Shown here: positions 11,205 through 22,685 of the stretch, piece by piece
Position numbering within the stretch: the first letter of the stretch is position 1
Layout: each line of letters opens with the position of its first letter
NCBI GenBank assembly: GCA_029204225.1
Contig: CM055100.1
Location: forward strand, 60,528,560-60,592,559
Source of the DNA: Diphasiastrum complanatum
Lineage: Eukaryota; Streptophyta; Lycopodiopsida; Lycopodiales; Lycopodiaceae
DNA length: 64,000 bases
Direction: 5' to 3'
The notes under the pieces: generated by a model
The model's input: only the letters and a program-made list of their open reading frames with translations
Told to the model about the DNA's origin: nothing
The model's database searches: none
Translations under genes and position numbers: made by a program

Positions 11205-12670
11205 ATGATTCCAGATTCAACCCAAAAAAAAAAGAACAAGGCTGAGAAAGCAAATGTTGCAAAGTCATCCCAAGATGCAGATAGAGATGATGAAGCCTTC
11301 ACAGTACTTGATGAAGCTTCAACGAGCTACACTGAACAAGAGTATGATGTAGTCATTGATTCAGGAGCAACATCACACATCACCTGCAACAAGAAAATAT
11401 TGATCGACTTCAGAGAACTCAAAAATAACATAGCAGTGATTCTAGGTGATGGGAGCAGACACGATGTCAAAGGCATCGGGACTCTATAGCTGCAAAAACT
11501 GTCAGGGCAAGCAGAGCTGCCAAGAGCACTCTACGTGCCTTCATTGAGAAAAGATCTGCTATTAGTCTCCAAGATGGCAGATCTTGGAATTCAACTTTTG
11601 TTCGATGGCAATACATGCCGCATGATCGAGAAAACTACAAACAAATTGCTGACGATTGGATGTAGAGAAGGAAATCTCTACCATGCCAAGATAATCAGCA
11701 ATTCTGATAGCATATTAAATGCATCAGAAAATGAAGATCAGTTTTGGCACAGGAGAATGTATCATCTGAACATGAGGAGCCTGTATGACATGTGTAAAAA
11801 AGGCATAGTCACAAGTCTAAAGATATCATGATCCGATACTGAGTTCTGCGAAGCCTGTCAAAAAGAGAAACACATCGAAATTCATTCACACATGAGGGAC
11901 GAAGAGCCAAAGAAGTTCTTGAGCTCATCCCCTCAGATGTCTGTGGATTGATGAGAATGGATTCGCTCTCAAGATCGAGGTATTTTTTTGACGTTTATAG
12001 ATGTTTACAGCCGGATGACTACGACCTACTACCTAAAGAAGAAATCTGAAGTGTTTGATTCCTTCAAGAAGTTTGTGGCATTTGCAGAGTGACACACCTC
12101 AAAGAAGATTTAAATCATCAAATCTGACAATGGAAGTGAGTACAAGAGCAAAGAATTTTAAAAATTCTGCCAAGATCAAGGGATTGAACATCAGTTCACT
12201 CCTGCTACACACCAGAATATAATGGTGTCGTAGAAAGAAGAAACAAGATGCTAGTCGAAGGAGCCAGATGCATGATGGCACAGGCTCGATTGCCAAGTCA
12301 ATTTTGGGCTGAGGCAATAGTTGCAGCAGTACACCTGCAGAACAGATCAACAATGACAGCACTGAAAAATAAGACACCGTACGAGATGTGGACAGCTAGA
12401 AAATCTGATCTATCATACGTACGTGTGTTTGGATGTGCAGCATACCAGCACATTCCAAAAGAAAAAAGGAGCAATCTCAATGATAAATTAGAACAAACAA
12501 TCATGGTCAGGTACTCAAACGGATCACAAGTGTATAGACTCTACAATCCAACCACAAAAAAGGTTGTTTCGAGTAGAGATGTGAAGTTCGATGAGTCCAC
12601 ATTCCCTGGACTAAAAGATGAAAAAGACCATGAGATCTTCACATTGCTGCCAATTCAAGAGGGAGATTGA
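11205..12670 (+). pseudogene. Copia B protease-integrase remnant
   Basis: The aspartic protease site DSGATSHI is intact at about 11358. GDGSRHDVKGIG follows, then a stop near 11488. The GAG-pre-integrase block (FWHRRMYHLNMRSL) is at about 11743. The integrase core at 11940-12240 is broken by shifts; SDNGSEYKS is readable at about 12123. The C-terminal integrase part (12248-12670) is open and contains PSQFWAEAI, FGCAAYQHIPKE and SRDVKFDES. The Arg/Pro-rich linker that normally leads into RT follows to about 12835, and the element then goes directly to its purine tract. Confidence 0.88.
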
Positions 12671-13591
12671 CGATAGACGTCAAATCATAATGTTGAGCCA
12701 CAGACTCCAGAGTAGCAGGAAGCAGAAAATCAACCCCACGAACAAGAAACGTGCGAGCAGTGATGAAACGAACCTAGAAGGTCAACAAGACAAAGAAGAC
12801 CTCCAGACCGTTACGTTGACAATCTAAAAAGGCAATTGGATTAAACGTGCAAAGTTGCAAGATTCAAGAGGGAGTGTCAGAAATGGTGAACTCCTGCAAC
12901 TCTATCGCGACGCGAATCGAATCGACACGAAGCGAAGGTCGAATGGCGAACAATTTGCGAAAGTCAACGTACCTCGAAAACCCTAAGACACGAAGCAAAG
13001 TGAAACTCGAAGGTTGAATGATTCGCGAAAGTCAAACATGCCTCCAAGACCAAAAAGACACGACACGAAACGAAACGAAAGAAAATTTTTTGCGCTGCCA
13101 GCTGGCAGCTCAACGGGCATGGAGTCTTAAACTTCACGCTCAGCTGAAACAGTTAGCAATAACAGAAAGTAACTGATTAGTTGATTAGCATTAACTACTC
13201 TTGTAATTCTATGTTTTAGCTATCTTGTAAACTCCACATAGTGGAGATATAAACTTTTTTCTTGATCAAAAGAATACACAGAGATGTGCGTGAGTAGAGC
13301 AGAAAAAGAAAAGAATAGAAATGAAGTAGTTGTGCACGAAAGTCTACCAACGAGCAGAACACAGCGAAAAGAGCAGAGCGTTCAGGCCGCCAACGAGCAA
13401 GACACTGATCATCTTGCTCTAAAAATCAAACTAATAATACAGTTGCTCTATCTTGTGCATCTCCTTGCCTCCCGTTGTCTTGATTGCTAGAATGATATCT
13501 GTTTTGTGATCTGTAGTCGCGTGTCTAGGATTCTGCAAGCTTCCGCAAAAGAAACAAATCCGTTCGCGATACACCAAACTCGTTCACAACA

Positions 13592-15078
13592 TTTTCCCGA
13601 AGTGTGAAAAATGCGAAGGTTGGCCAGACAATTTTTCTAAGGCCTTCTAAAGACAGTGTCTCCTTTTTTGCAAAAATGCAAAAAATGTGACAATGTCGGG
13701 AAAAGTTGCCAGAGTTATTTTCTAAGTGTTTTAGGTCTAGGGTTGAATTTTCTTCATGACCCAAAAATGCGAACTGTGCGACAAAATAGTTCAAAAGTGC
13801 AAACTATGCAAAATGTAGTTCAAAATGCACAGTCGTGAAAAACAGCAAAGGAAAAACTGAGAAAAAATGTTAAGGCTTTGGAAGATAGAAACTAATAGTT
13901 TCTTCATGTTGGGCAAGTAGAACACTTAAAGCTATGATTATATGTAGCATAAGCTTTCTATCAGACTGTTTTTGCATCTAGCAGCTGATTGTAACGAGAG
14001 AGTTGTTCCACAATATTCATGCTCTCTTCTCTGTTCACGTTCTTCTATCTCCCTTGCCTTATCAAGATTTAGGCTAATATTAATGGTAGTGGTGTTTATG
14101 TTCATTCATGCACACTCATATTTCCTCATTTGCCCTCATGACCCACTTTGCATCAATTATTATTAGTTGCTAAGACTTAAGGTACCTAAGGTCTACCATG
14201 GATATATAGCCTCTAGAATTTTAGTGACTTCCTTTCATACTGAGTTTTTCATAACTTGCATTGCATTGATCAGCAACCAACTTCAACACATCTTATTAAT
14301 ATATTAGCCTTTGCAAGGCAAGGCCAAAATTGTTGCCTTTTAAATTCTTGCAATTACTACAGGTCAATTACAATAGATAGCTAGCTTGTTTAAAACTCTA
14401 ACATAGTGAAGAAAAATTAACACATAAATTAAACTATCTTAATTTTCTAAGAATATACCTATCATAATCAGAAATTTTTAAAAAATTTAAATATTAGTAT
14501 CCAACTATTTTCTTGAGCCTCGAGATCATGAATTGTGCAAAAAGTCGAGCACTCACAAGGTAGAACTTCACGATTTTTAAAATTATGTGGTTTCTTGAGT
14601 TACTATGATGAATTATGTGAGTCCCATGTATTCCAAAACAAAGGTTTAGAATCCTACATTTATGTCACTTGTCACAAAAATTACCTACAAAAGAAAAAAG
14701 TTGTTGGATTTTAGAAAGTCAAGATCTTACAGAATATCTATGACATTGGCTTTGATGAAAGTTGTCAATTTAGATTCATGGACTATGTCCACTTTCTCGA
14801 ACCTAGTCTTGGTGAGTTTAAATACACAAATGCTTCTTTTCTAAGGTTATGAAATATAGTGACTTTTGTTTTTATGATTTATTGTGAACAAAATTTATTT
14901 GTGTGTGCATGAGCGCGTGCCTCTACTCATTATCAGGTGTTTGTTGCAAAAATCCCTACATTCAGGCCAAATTTCATCAACTTCTGGTGTAAGGATTGCA
15001 ACTGGCCCGTTCATGACCAAGGTTTCAACCTCTAATTTTTTTAGATGAAGGTTATTACTTTTTTTCATTTAGCATTTA
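13592..15078. other. No gene recognised; AAATGCGAC-type motif
   Basis: AT-rich. A motif like AAAATGCGAC recurs at 13605-13850 and again at 15340-15610, with weaker cases near 24160-24275. I see no coding frame with a known domain. Confidence 0.45.
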
Positions 15079-15170
15079 GAATTTATGTGGGTTATGAAAG
15101 AGTATGAATGTCTCATCATCAGATGGTTGTTGACTTTCTTGAATACGAGTAGTAGTATTGTATGTATAGT
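15079..15170 (+). repeat. Second copy of the BAHD 3' flank
   Basis: This matches 4465-4556 in the same orientation and ends at the LTR start at 15171. No BAHD coding block is seen upstream of it here, so only the flank was copied or retained. Confidence 0.85.
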
Positions 15171-15332
15171 TGTTGGAATTTAATCTAACTCCTACTCATC
15201 CCAACAGCCCTTCTTCCTTTTCTGATTTTTACTCTCTCAAATGCAACCTGCAGAAAATGAACTGTTTTTCAACAGTCTGCATATTTGAACTAATTGTCGC
15301 CACAATGTGCATTTTTACTCAAGTTTTTCCAT
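15171..15332 (+). mobile_element. Copia LTR end, plus orientation (family X)
   Basis: Starts TGTTGGAATTTAATCTAAC and matches, as an inverted copy, the LTR that begins at 17062 on the minus strand. About 160 bp align. After about 15332 this copy diverges into a motif-rich stretch built on GCGACACTGCATTTTTAC (15340-15700). Confidence 0.8.
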
Positions 15333-16572
15333 AGGTGAAAACCCCGACGACACTGTCGCTTCTAAGTGTTTAGCGACACTTATGCAAGTTGTTTTTCTCC
15401 CAATTAGGCACTTCCAAGAACGCGACACTTTTTGAGAAAAAATGCGAAAAATGCGACACTGCATTTTTACATGCAGTTTTTGACATGCGACAGTTAGGGC
15501 AAAAAGGTGACACTGCATTTTTACATGCAGTTTCTGACAGGCGAAAAATGCGACACTACATTTTTCCTCGCAATTTCTGACAACCGACAAAAAAGACGAA
15601 AAACCTAACACTGCAATTTAACACGTGATACTACACAGGCAACACTGCAGATTTACACGGGATCATATTACACAGGCGACACTCTGCAAATATACACAGT
15701 ATTCATGTACAGACTGTCTACGTCTTTCACGCTCCAATAACAACTGTCTAATTAGGCAGTTAATAAGCAATCTTGTAAAATGTTAAACCTCTACTTTTTA
15801 ATTAATTTCCTTAATACGAGACAATTTGATTGAGATTCCTATAATTCCTTCCAGTGTACAACTTGGTTCTAAAGGACTGTAATAGTTATATGAAATTATA
15901 CTTCCATATAAGTTTTGTGAATATGGCTCAGGATCAATTGATGTTTTCAATCGATTCAGTGGAGTTTAGACTTTCTGAACCCAAATGTTTATCTCTATTT
16001 AATAGTTGATTATTGAGATGTAATATTTCTCACTCGAGATAAGATATTCTATGATTTTGAGGAAAAAATTTTGGGTTGTAATAGTATTGATACTCATTAT
16101 TAACTTTTTCGGATCTTTGATATCTTATACGTTGTCTCCTAAGAACTTTTTAATTGAAATTATGGAATTTCTTTCAAAAGGGGGAGAAGAAAAAGATAGG
16201 AATAACACATTCATTGGATCAACAAGTTGCATAGATTTCTTTTGAGGAGTCCAGTTTGTGTGCAAGGGTGGAACTATCCAGTGAAAATAGAGGAACTCTC
16301 TAGTGATTGGTTTGAATAATCTGGAACTAGAGGAATTTTGGGAGTATTGAACTGTTAGATATTCATAATTATGGATAGTGTGGTAAAGATTAAATTAATG
16401 TTCACTAATTGCTGCCAAGTACCATTTTGTCATGGATTGGATCAGAGGCGTAAAGCTTTAATCCTAACTTTATGTCCAAAGATGTTTATATAAGTTAGCC
16501 TAATCTTGGTTTGTACACTAATATCTGAAGTAGGCTAATTGGTTGAAGAAATTTTATTAGTAAGAGTTGATG

Positions 16573-17062
16573 GTTGGAAAACTTGTGATGTGGACACTTC
16601 AGAGATTTCCCAGATATGTTATTTACTCATGAGAAAGGGAGTTCATTTGTAGCTGAGTTGCAAGATTCTCAGTGAGTTATGTGAGTAACATATGCGGATT
16701 ATGGATATCTGCCAGTTTATAGCCTATGTTTATGTATAGGAACATAGTTGGATATGTTGCTTATGTACATCTTAATCTTGTGGATCTGCTATGTGTTTCT
16801 TATATTTCTGAATCATTTACGATTGACTTGAGTAATTGAATTACTCTTGTTTTAGAAGTTAATTGGCTAAATAAGCATTGTGAAGAGAATTCACTAGGCT
16901 GTGAAAACACTTAAGTAAAAATGCAGACTGTGGCAACAATTAGTTCAAATATGCAAACTGTTGAAAAACAGTTCATTTTCTACAGGTTGCATATGAGAGG
17001 GTAAAAATCAGAGAAGGAAGAAGGGCTATTGGGATGAGTAGCAGTTAGATTAAATTCCAACA
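16573..17062 (-). mobile_element. Copia 3' LTR, minus orientation (family X)
   Basis: On the minus strand a purine tract CTTAAGGAGGAG (17074-17063) leads into TGTTGGAATTTAATC at 17062, the start of a 3' LTR. Its first 158 bp pair with 15171-15332 as an inverted repeat. A deeper part (16573-16715) matches 35411-35567 in intron 3 of the aminotransferase gene, also inverted. The far LTR boundary is not resolved and may lie below 16000. Confidence 0.75.
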
Positions 17063-17074
17063 CTCCTCCTTAAG

Positions 17075-17690
17075 CTAACTGCTATGAATCTGAACTGCAA
17101 TTGAGATTTATCATATCTGCTAGGGTAGAATGTTTATCTCTAGACAATGGCTTTGTCAAAATATCAGCCAACATATTGTTTGTATGATAGTAACTTAGTA
17201 GAACATCTTGGTTCTGAACTTTCTCTCTAAGAAAATAGAACTGAACTTCTATGTGTTTAGTTCTAGCATGAGTACGTGGGTTCAGAGATAGAACTATGCA
17301 GCTCTGATTGTCGCACTGGAGTATTGTTGGACCAATCTGTGGGAATTACAGATCCTGCAGCAGTCTCCTTAGCCAAATGATCTCCTTCGTTGCTGATGTA
17401 GCTGCAACGTATTCGGATTCTGTAGAACAAAATGCATTTCTGCTTTCTATTGTTCCATGAGATGGGTACTCCTACAAGGAAACAAATATAACCTAATGTG
17501 GATTTTCTGGTATCCGTGTCTCCTGCCCAATCGAAATCAGAATAGGTAGTCAGTGTGAGTGTAGCTTCTGTGTTGCTGTTGTAACTCAAGGCATAGTGCT
17601 TTGAGACTTTTTTGTACTTCAGAACTCTTTGCAGGGCTTTCTAGTATGAGATTTATCAGCTACAAAAGATTCGTAGAGATGCATATTTTC
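17075..17690 (-). pseudogene. Copia RNase H remnant (family X)
   Basis: Read from 17650 downward: YSDFDWAGDTDTRKSTLGYI and ISWNNRKQK are copia RNase H blocks. Further on, frames broken by shifts show HTRTKHIEVQF-like and ADILTKPLSRD-like blocks, which end just before the purine tract at 17074. RT and everything upstream are absent, and plus-strand copia C begins almost at once beyond 17690. This is the 3' end of an element cut off by rearrangement. Confidence 0.85.
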
Positions 17691-17729
17691 TGACATAATA
17701 TTGAACGCAAGTCGACGAAGGTGAAATTG

Positions 17730-20700
17730 AAGATTCTAGCATCTTCATATCAGCATTGTCATTTAATCAAGATGATCAAGCATGGTACATTGACTCGGGA
17801 GTCACAAGACACATGACAGGTAACCAAAATTGGTTCAGTAGCTTGAGAGAGTTGGATCATGGGCATCGTTTCAATCCAACTACCTGATGGCAAAAGCAGG
17901 ATGATCAAGGAGGTACTTTATGTACCAAGTTTGAAGAAAAATCTACTTTCTATTGGTGTCATTATTGATCAAAAGTTGAAAGTAGAATTTGCCCATGATC
18001 GTTGCTTTGTGAAGGATGTGAACCAAAAGTTAAAAGTCATTACGGATGGTATAAGGGAGCCCAATACTAGTTGTACACGTTGAATGCTACAATCAAGGGG
18101 CAACATGGACTTATCTCGTCCATTCCATCACAAACTGAACTGTGGCATAAAAGGCTTGGTCATTTGAACCTAGGAAGCCTTAGCTTGATGAGGAAATGGT
18201 GAGAGGATTGCCTATGATGGAAGACCACTTGAAGACGATGTGCAAATCATGTGTGTATGGGGAGCAGCATCGAGAGAAATTCAACAAAGGTGGTGTTGCA
18301 AGGGCGAAGAACATCTTGGACTTGATCCACACAGATCTATGCAGGACTATGTCCATGGGTGGAGCTTTTTATTTCATGACCTTCATAGATGATATGTCAC
18401 GGAAAACATGGATTTACTTCTTGAAGAAGAAATCAGATGTGTTCACCACTTTCAAGAGCTTCAAAGCATTGGTTGAAAATCAAACAGGTAGGAACATCAA
18501 AGTTCTAAGATCGGATAGTGGAGGTGAGTAAACTCAATGGTGTAGCTGAGCGCAAGAATTGTACGATTGTGTAAAGTGCCAAATCTATGCTAGCTGAGAT
18601 GAAGCTACCAAAAGATTTTTGGTCAAAAGCATGCAGTACCGCAGTCTATCTTCAAAATAGAAGTCTTACCATTGCCATACCAAAAATAACACCTGAGGAG
18701 GCATTCACGAAGAAGAAGCCAAAGGTGAATCATATGTGAATCTTTGGATGTAAAGCCTTTGTACACATTCCTAAAGAAGAAAGACGTAAGCTCGATGTGA
18801 AAGCTATAAAGTGCATATTCCTAGGATATGATGATCGTGTAAAGGGCTATAGATGTCTTGATCTAGTGGAAAACAAAATACATGTCAACCGCGATGTTAT
18901 CTTTGATGAATCTAAGATGTATGAAGATGAGGATTTTGAGAAGATGGACACATCCAGTGGAAAGATGGTACAATGAGGATACCTCTTGATGATGATCCAT
19001 TTATTGACCTTCCTAGTGATGGACATGAGGATACACCTCATGATACTACTAAACCTCAAGAGACAGGTTGGAGAGGTAGAGATAAACCTTTTGGTGCAAA
19101 AAAAATTGAAGTTGCAGAGTGACAAACGCAAGGAGAAAGATGTATCGTGGGATACATTTTCACCAGGAAGCCGATCACTTGACAGGAAGCTCTCTAAGTG
19201 GTTTGAGAGCTTGATGGAGAGCCGCGACATGGATGACTTTCCAGGATCATCTAGCCAGGGAGAGCTACAGAGATCAACAAGAGAGAAGACACAACCTTAT
19301 AGGTATGAAGCAAATTATGCTCTCTTATCTAGCATTATTCAAAGCAAAGAACCTTCGACTTATGTTGAAGCGAAGGATGATGACATTTGGGTCAAGGCCA
19401 TGGAAGAGGAGATGGAGTCAATTGTCAAGCATAGCACATGGGACTTAGTGAAACCATTAGTTGGCAAGAAACTCATTGGTTGTAAATGGGTATACAAGAC
19501 TAAGTACCATGCAGATGGAAGTATAGCAAAGCATAAAGCAAGATTGGTGATCAAAGGATATGCACAAAATAAAGGGATCGACTATGAGGAGACCTTTGCG
19601 CCAGTATGTAAGTGGTATACTCTACGTCTACTTGTTGCTTTAGCTCACATTTTGGTGGCCTTTGCATCAGATGGATGTAAAATTTGCTTTTCTAAATGGT
19701 GTGATTCGGCACCTCCCCCTCATACCAAGCACTCTACCCAAGCTGGTAAAGCACGTTTTTCTCTCTCTAGGATTTTCTCTTTCTAGAAAGTCATTTTCTC
19801 TCTCTAGATTTGATTGATCCCCAGGCTTCCTTTAATCCATCCTAGATCGTGTGAGGTGATTGCACATCAATCTGAGCTCTCTGGACTCCACTAGAACCGA
19901 TCAAAGATTTTCAGCCATTGGAACTTGGCGCCGGCTGGATTCTGGTAGAAAAATGACAAGAGAATAAAGTATGTCGCTTGAAGAAAGCATTTTATGGTCT
20001 TAAACAAGCACCACGTGCGTGGTACAGCAGGATTAATGCCTACTTTCGTTCTAAGGGGATGGTGAGAACACATTCTGATCCAAATCTTTATGTCTTATGC
20101 TTTAATGGTATGGTCGCTTTGATTGCTCTTTATGTTGATGACTTGATTATCACAAGAAATAATCAAGAGATGATAGACATGATCAAGAAAGACCTCATGG
20201 AACAATTCGAGATGACAAATCTCAAGTGAAGCATAGGTTCAGGTTGCAAGATTGCAAGCCAGTGAACACTCCTATTGAACCATGTAAAAAGCTTTCTAAG
20301 CTTGATGAGTCATAGTCATTTGATGCTACGTTGTATAGGCAGTTAGTAGGGAGCTTGATTTACCTTACCACGACTAGACCAGATATATGCTATATTGTTG
20401 GTATTGTAAGTCAGTGTATGGCAGCACCTACAGAAACGCATTGGAAGGCAGCCAAATGCATTTTGCGATATGTCAAAGGCACTTTCGATTATGGCTTGGT
20501 GTAAAGGAAGCATAAGGGTTCACCTAAGTTATGTGGCTATGTGGATGCGGATTGGGGAGGTGACTATGATGATCGTAGATCCACCATAGTGTATGTATTC
20601 TAGCTTTGTGAAAGTTGCTTTTCCTGGTCTAGTTAGAAGCAAAGTACAATTGCTCTATCCACAACAAAAGCAAAGTATAAGACAATGTATAGTGCAGCAC

Positions 20701-21050
20701 ATGAAGCTATATGGTTGAGGAAAATCTTGAATGAAGTTGGCATGAAGCAGGAAAATCCCACGACTATACATAGCGACAGTTAGAGTGGCATTCAGCTGGC
20801 AAAGAATCCAGTGTTCCATGCGAGAACCAAACACATCGAGATTCAGTATCACTTTATACGTGAGAGGCTACTGAGTCATGAAATCAATGTTGTTCATTGT
20901 AGTACAAATGAGCAACTAGCTGACATTTTCACTAAACCACTCATTAGAGAAAAGTTTGTTAAGTTTAGATCAAAGCTTTCTGTACTTAAAGTTTGTTAAC
21001 TTTGATGTTGTGTATATGACTGTATAAAAATCATACTCTACTTTGAGGGA
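17730..21050 (+). pseudogene. Copia C pol remnant (protease to RNase H)
   Basis: The order is that of copia pol. Protease YIDSGVTRHM is at about 17786 (altered from DSGAT). GAG-pre-integrase ELWHKRLGHLNLGSL is at about 18137. The integrase core has TFIDDMSRKTWIY at 18381 and LRSDSGGE at 18508, then an internal deletion to GVAERKN at about 18540. RT follows (KARLVIKGYAQNKGIDYEETF at about 19535; YVDDLIIT at about 20131). RNase H ends ADIFTKPLIREKF at about 20920 with a stop at 20997. RT is split by a 264-bp insert at 19699-19962. Many stops and shifts make it non-functional. Confidence 0.92.
19699..19962 (+). mobile_element. 264-bp insert with gypsy-like primer-binding site inside copia C RT
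   Basis: Copia C RT reads HQMDVKFAFLNG up to about 19698 and resumes at KVCRLKKAFYGLKQ from about 19967. The intervening sequence starts TGTGATTCGGCACC, is CT-rich with repeated TCTCTCTCTAG, and has TTGGCGCCGGCTGGAT at 19925. That last block looks like a primer-binding site following an LTR of about 225 bp. It may be a truncated small LTR element. About 25 codons of RT expected at this point are also missing. Confidence 0.55.
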
Positions 21051-21304
21051 GAGTTAGAATTAAAGTAGAACTACTGTGCGTCCTATCAGTGGATAAGAAT
21101 CAGCTGGCCTCGCCACAAGGCGAGTCGACGGGACACACGTCCCGTCAACGGCAATTTGGGTCATGCATGGGTTGCCTTAGTGAAGAACTATATGTACAAT
21201 GTATTTTTGTTTTGAGAAATACAGTTGCTACGTGAGCTTGGTGTGGAGAGTGCTTTCTGTTTGTATTACTATGTAGCATGATCTGTGTTCATGTTCAAAG
21301 CAAA
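21051..21304 (+). mobile_element. Probable 3' LTR of copia C
   Basis: A purine tract TTTGAGGGAGAG (21043-21054) follows the RNase H stop. The next bases, TTAGAATTAAAG, look like an LTR start with its leading TG mutated. The far end near 21304 is set by the start of copia D and is approximate. It contains a palindromic stretch around GACGGGACACACGTCCCGTC. Confidence 0.6.
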
Positions 21305-22685
21305 TTCTAAGTCACGTCACACATCACATGCAAGAAGAAGGTCCTGAAGGACTATAAGACTTCCAATGGAGAAAGATAAGTCATCCTTGGTGATACCAAC
21401 AAACACCATGTCATGGAGACTGGAACTCTACTTCCAAAGATTGTTTATGATTACAATGATCTAGAGAGAGTCCTGTACATTCCCACATTGAAGAGTGATC
21501 TCATATCGGTTGCAAAGATGACAGATATGGGACTGGATGTCACTTTCAATAGTGGCGAATGTCAAATACAGGACTATGGATCTGATCATATCCTTGTGGC
21601 AGCTAAAAAAAAGGGCAGCTTGTATCATACAAGTATTTTGAATCCTACTGACCAAATTCTTGTGACTTCAGTGAAGAAGAAAAGAACAAATTATGGCATA
21701 AAAGGATGTGCCACTATAGTATGAGCACACTCTATAAAATGTTAAGGAACAGAACAGTAGAAGGGATGGATGTCACTGATAGAAAAATCAGACTGTGTGA
21801 ATTGTGTTTGAAAGGCAAACAACACCGTGAACCATTCAGGTTCGAAGAAGCATGAGCTAAGGAGCTTCTTGGACTAATTCATAGTGATCTATGTGGAACT
21901 ATGAAGGTTCCATCTATGTCTGGATCGCAGTACTTTGCTACTTTCATAAACGACTATACACACATGACCTTCGTCTACTTCTTGAAGAAAAAGTTTGATG
22001 TGTTTATTGTCTTTAAGCAGTTCAAGAGTTAAGTCGAAACACAAACATGAAGAAAGATTAAAATTTTGAGATCTGATAATGGTGGCGAATACACCAGTAC
22101 AGGATTCAAGAATTATTGCCTGAATGAAGGAATCGAGAGGCAGTATATTGTGCCCTACACACCACAGCACAATGGGATATCCGAAAGAAAGAACCGGACC
22201 CTGATGGAGGCAGCAATGTGCATGATAGCAAAGGTAGGGCTTCCGAAAGAATTTTAGGCAGAAGTTGTTTATCTTCAAAATAGGAGTATGATAGCTATTG
22301 TAAGCGATGTGACTCCTTATGAGGCCTGGACTGATGAGAATCCCAACCTGTCACATATCAGAGTATTTGGTTGCAAGGTTTACATGCATGTACCTCAAGA
22401 GGAGGTTGAAGCTTGATGAGAAGTCTAAGCCCATGATTTTCGTGGGCTATGCAATCAATTCACCTTGATACGTGTTGTATGATCCTGAAACCAATAAAGT
22501 TCATGTGAGTAGAGATGTAAAGTTTGATGAAGAAGCATTTCAAGAAGTCGCCTACTTGACTGGTTATCATTTTATTGATCTAACTCCTTATATCTCTGAC
22601 TGGGTGAAGAGGGAGAGCAAACTTGTGCGGAGCTGTTTCAACAACCTATTCAAGAATACCAACAAGCAGTTGAGCAACGGGAGTT
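21305..22685 (+). pseudogene. Copia D protease-integrase remnant
   Basis: Starts inside a protease domain (HHITCKKKVLKDY-like) and continues with YIPTLKSDLISVAKMTDMGL at about 21476. A GAG-pre-integrase block full of stops follows. The integrase core has SDNGGEYTS at about 22070 and QHNGISERKNRTLME at about 22164. After shifts comes SRDVKFDEEAF at about 22505. The sequence is then cut off at 22685 by the left LTR of the coding-free gypsy-type element. RT is absent. Confidence 0.9.

Larger units (their letters stand above)
9900..13591 (+). mobile_element. Copia B, 5'-truncated and lacking RT-RNase H
   Basis: The left LTR copy (9900-10359, ending GACA) is followed by primer-binding site TGGTATCAGAGCC at 10360. 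The internal region runs from gag to integrase. A purine tract (12865-12874) then precedes the right LTR, which starts TGTCAGAAAT at 12875 and ends CA at 13591 (717 bp). The left copy matches only the last 447 bp of the right one (13145-13591), so the left LTR lost its first 270 bp. The flanks (GGCTC and TTTTC) do not match, as expected after truncation. No RT or RNase H sequence exists between the integrase C-terminus and the purine tract. Confidence 0.88.
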
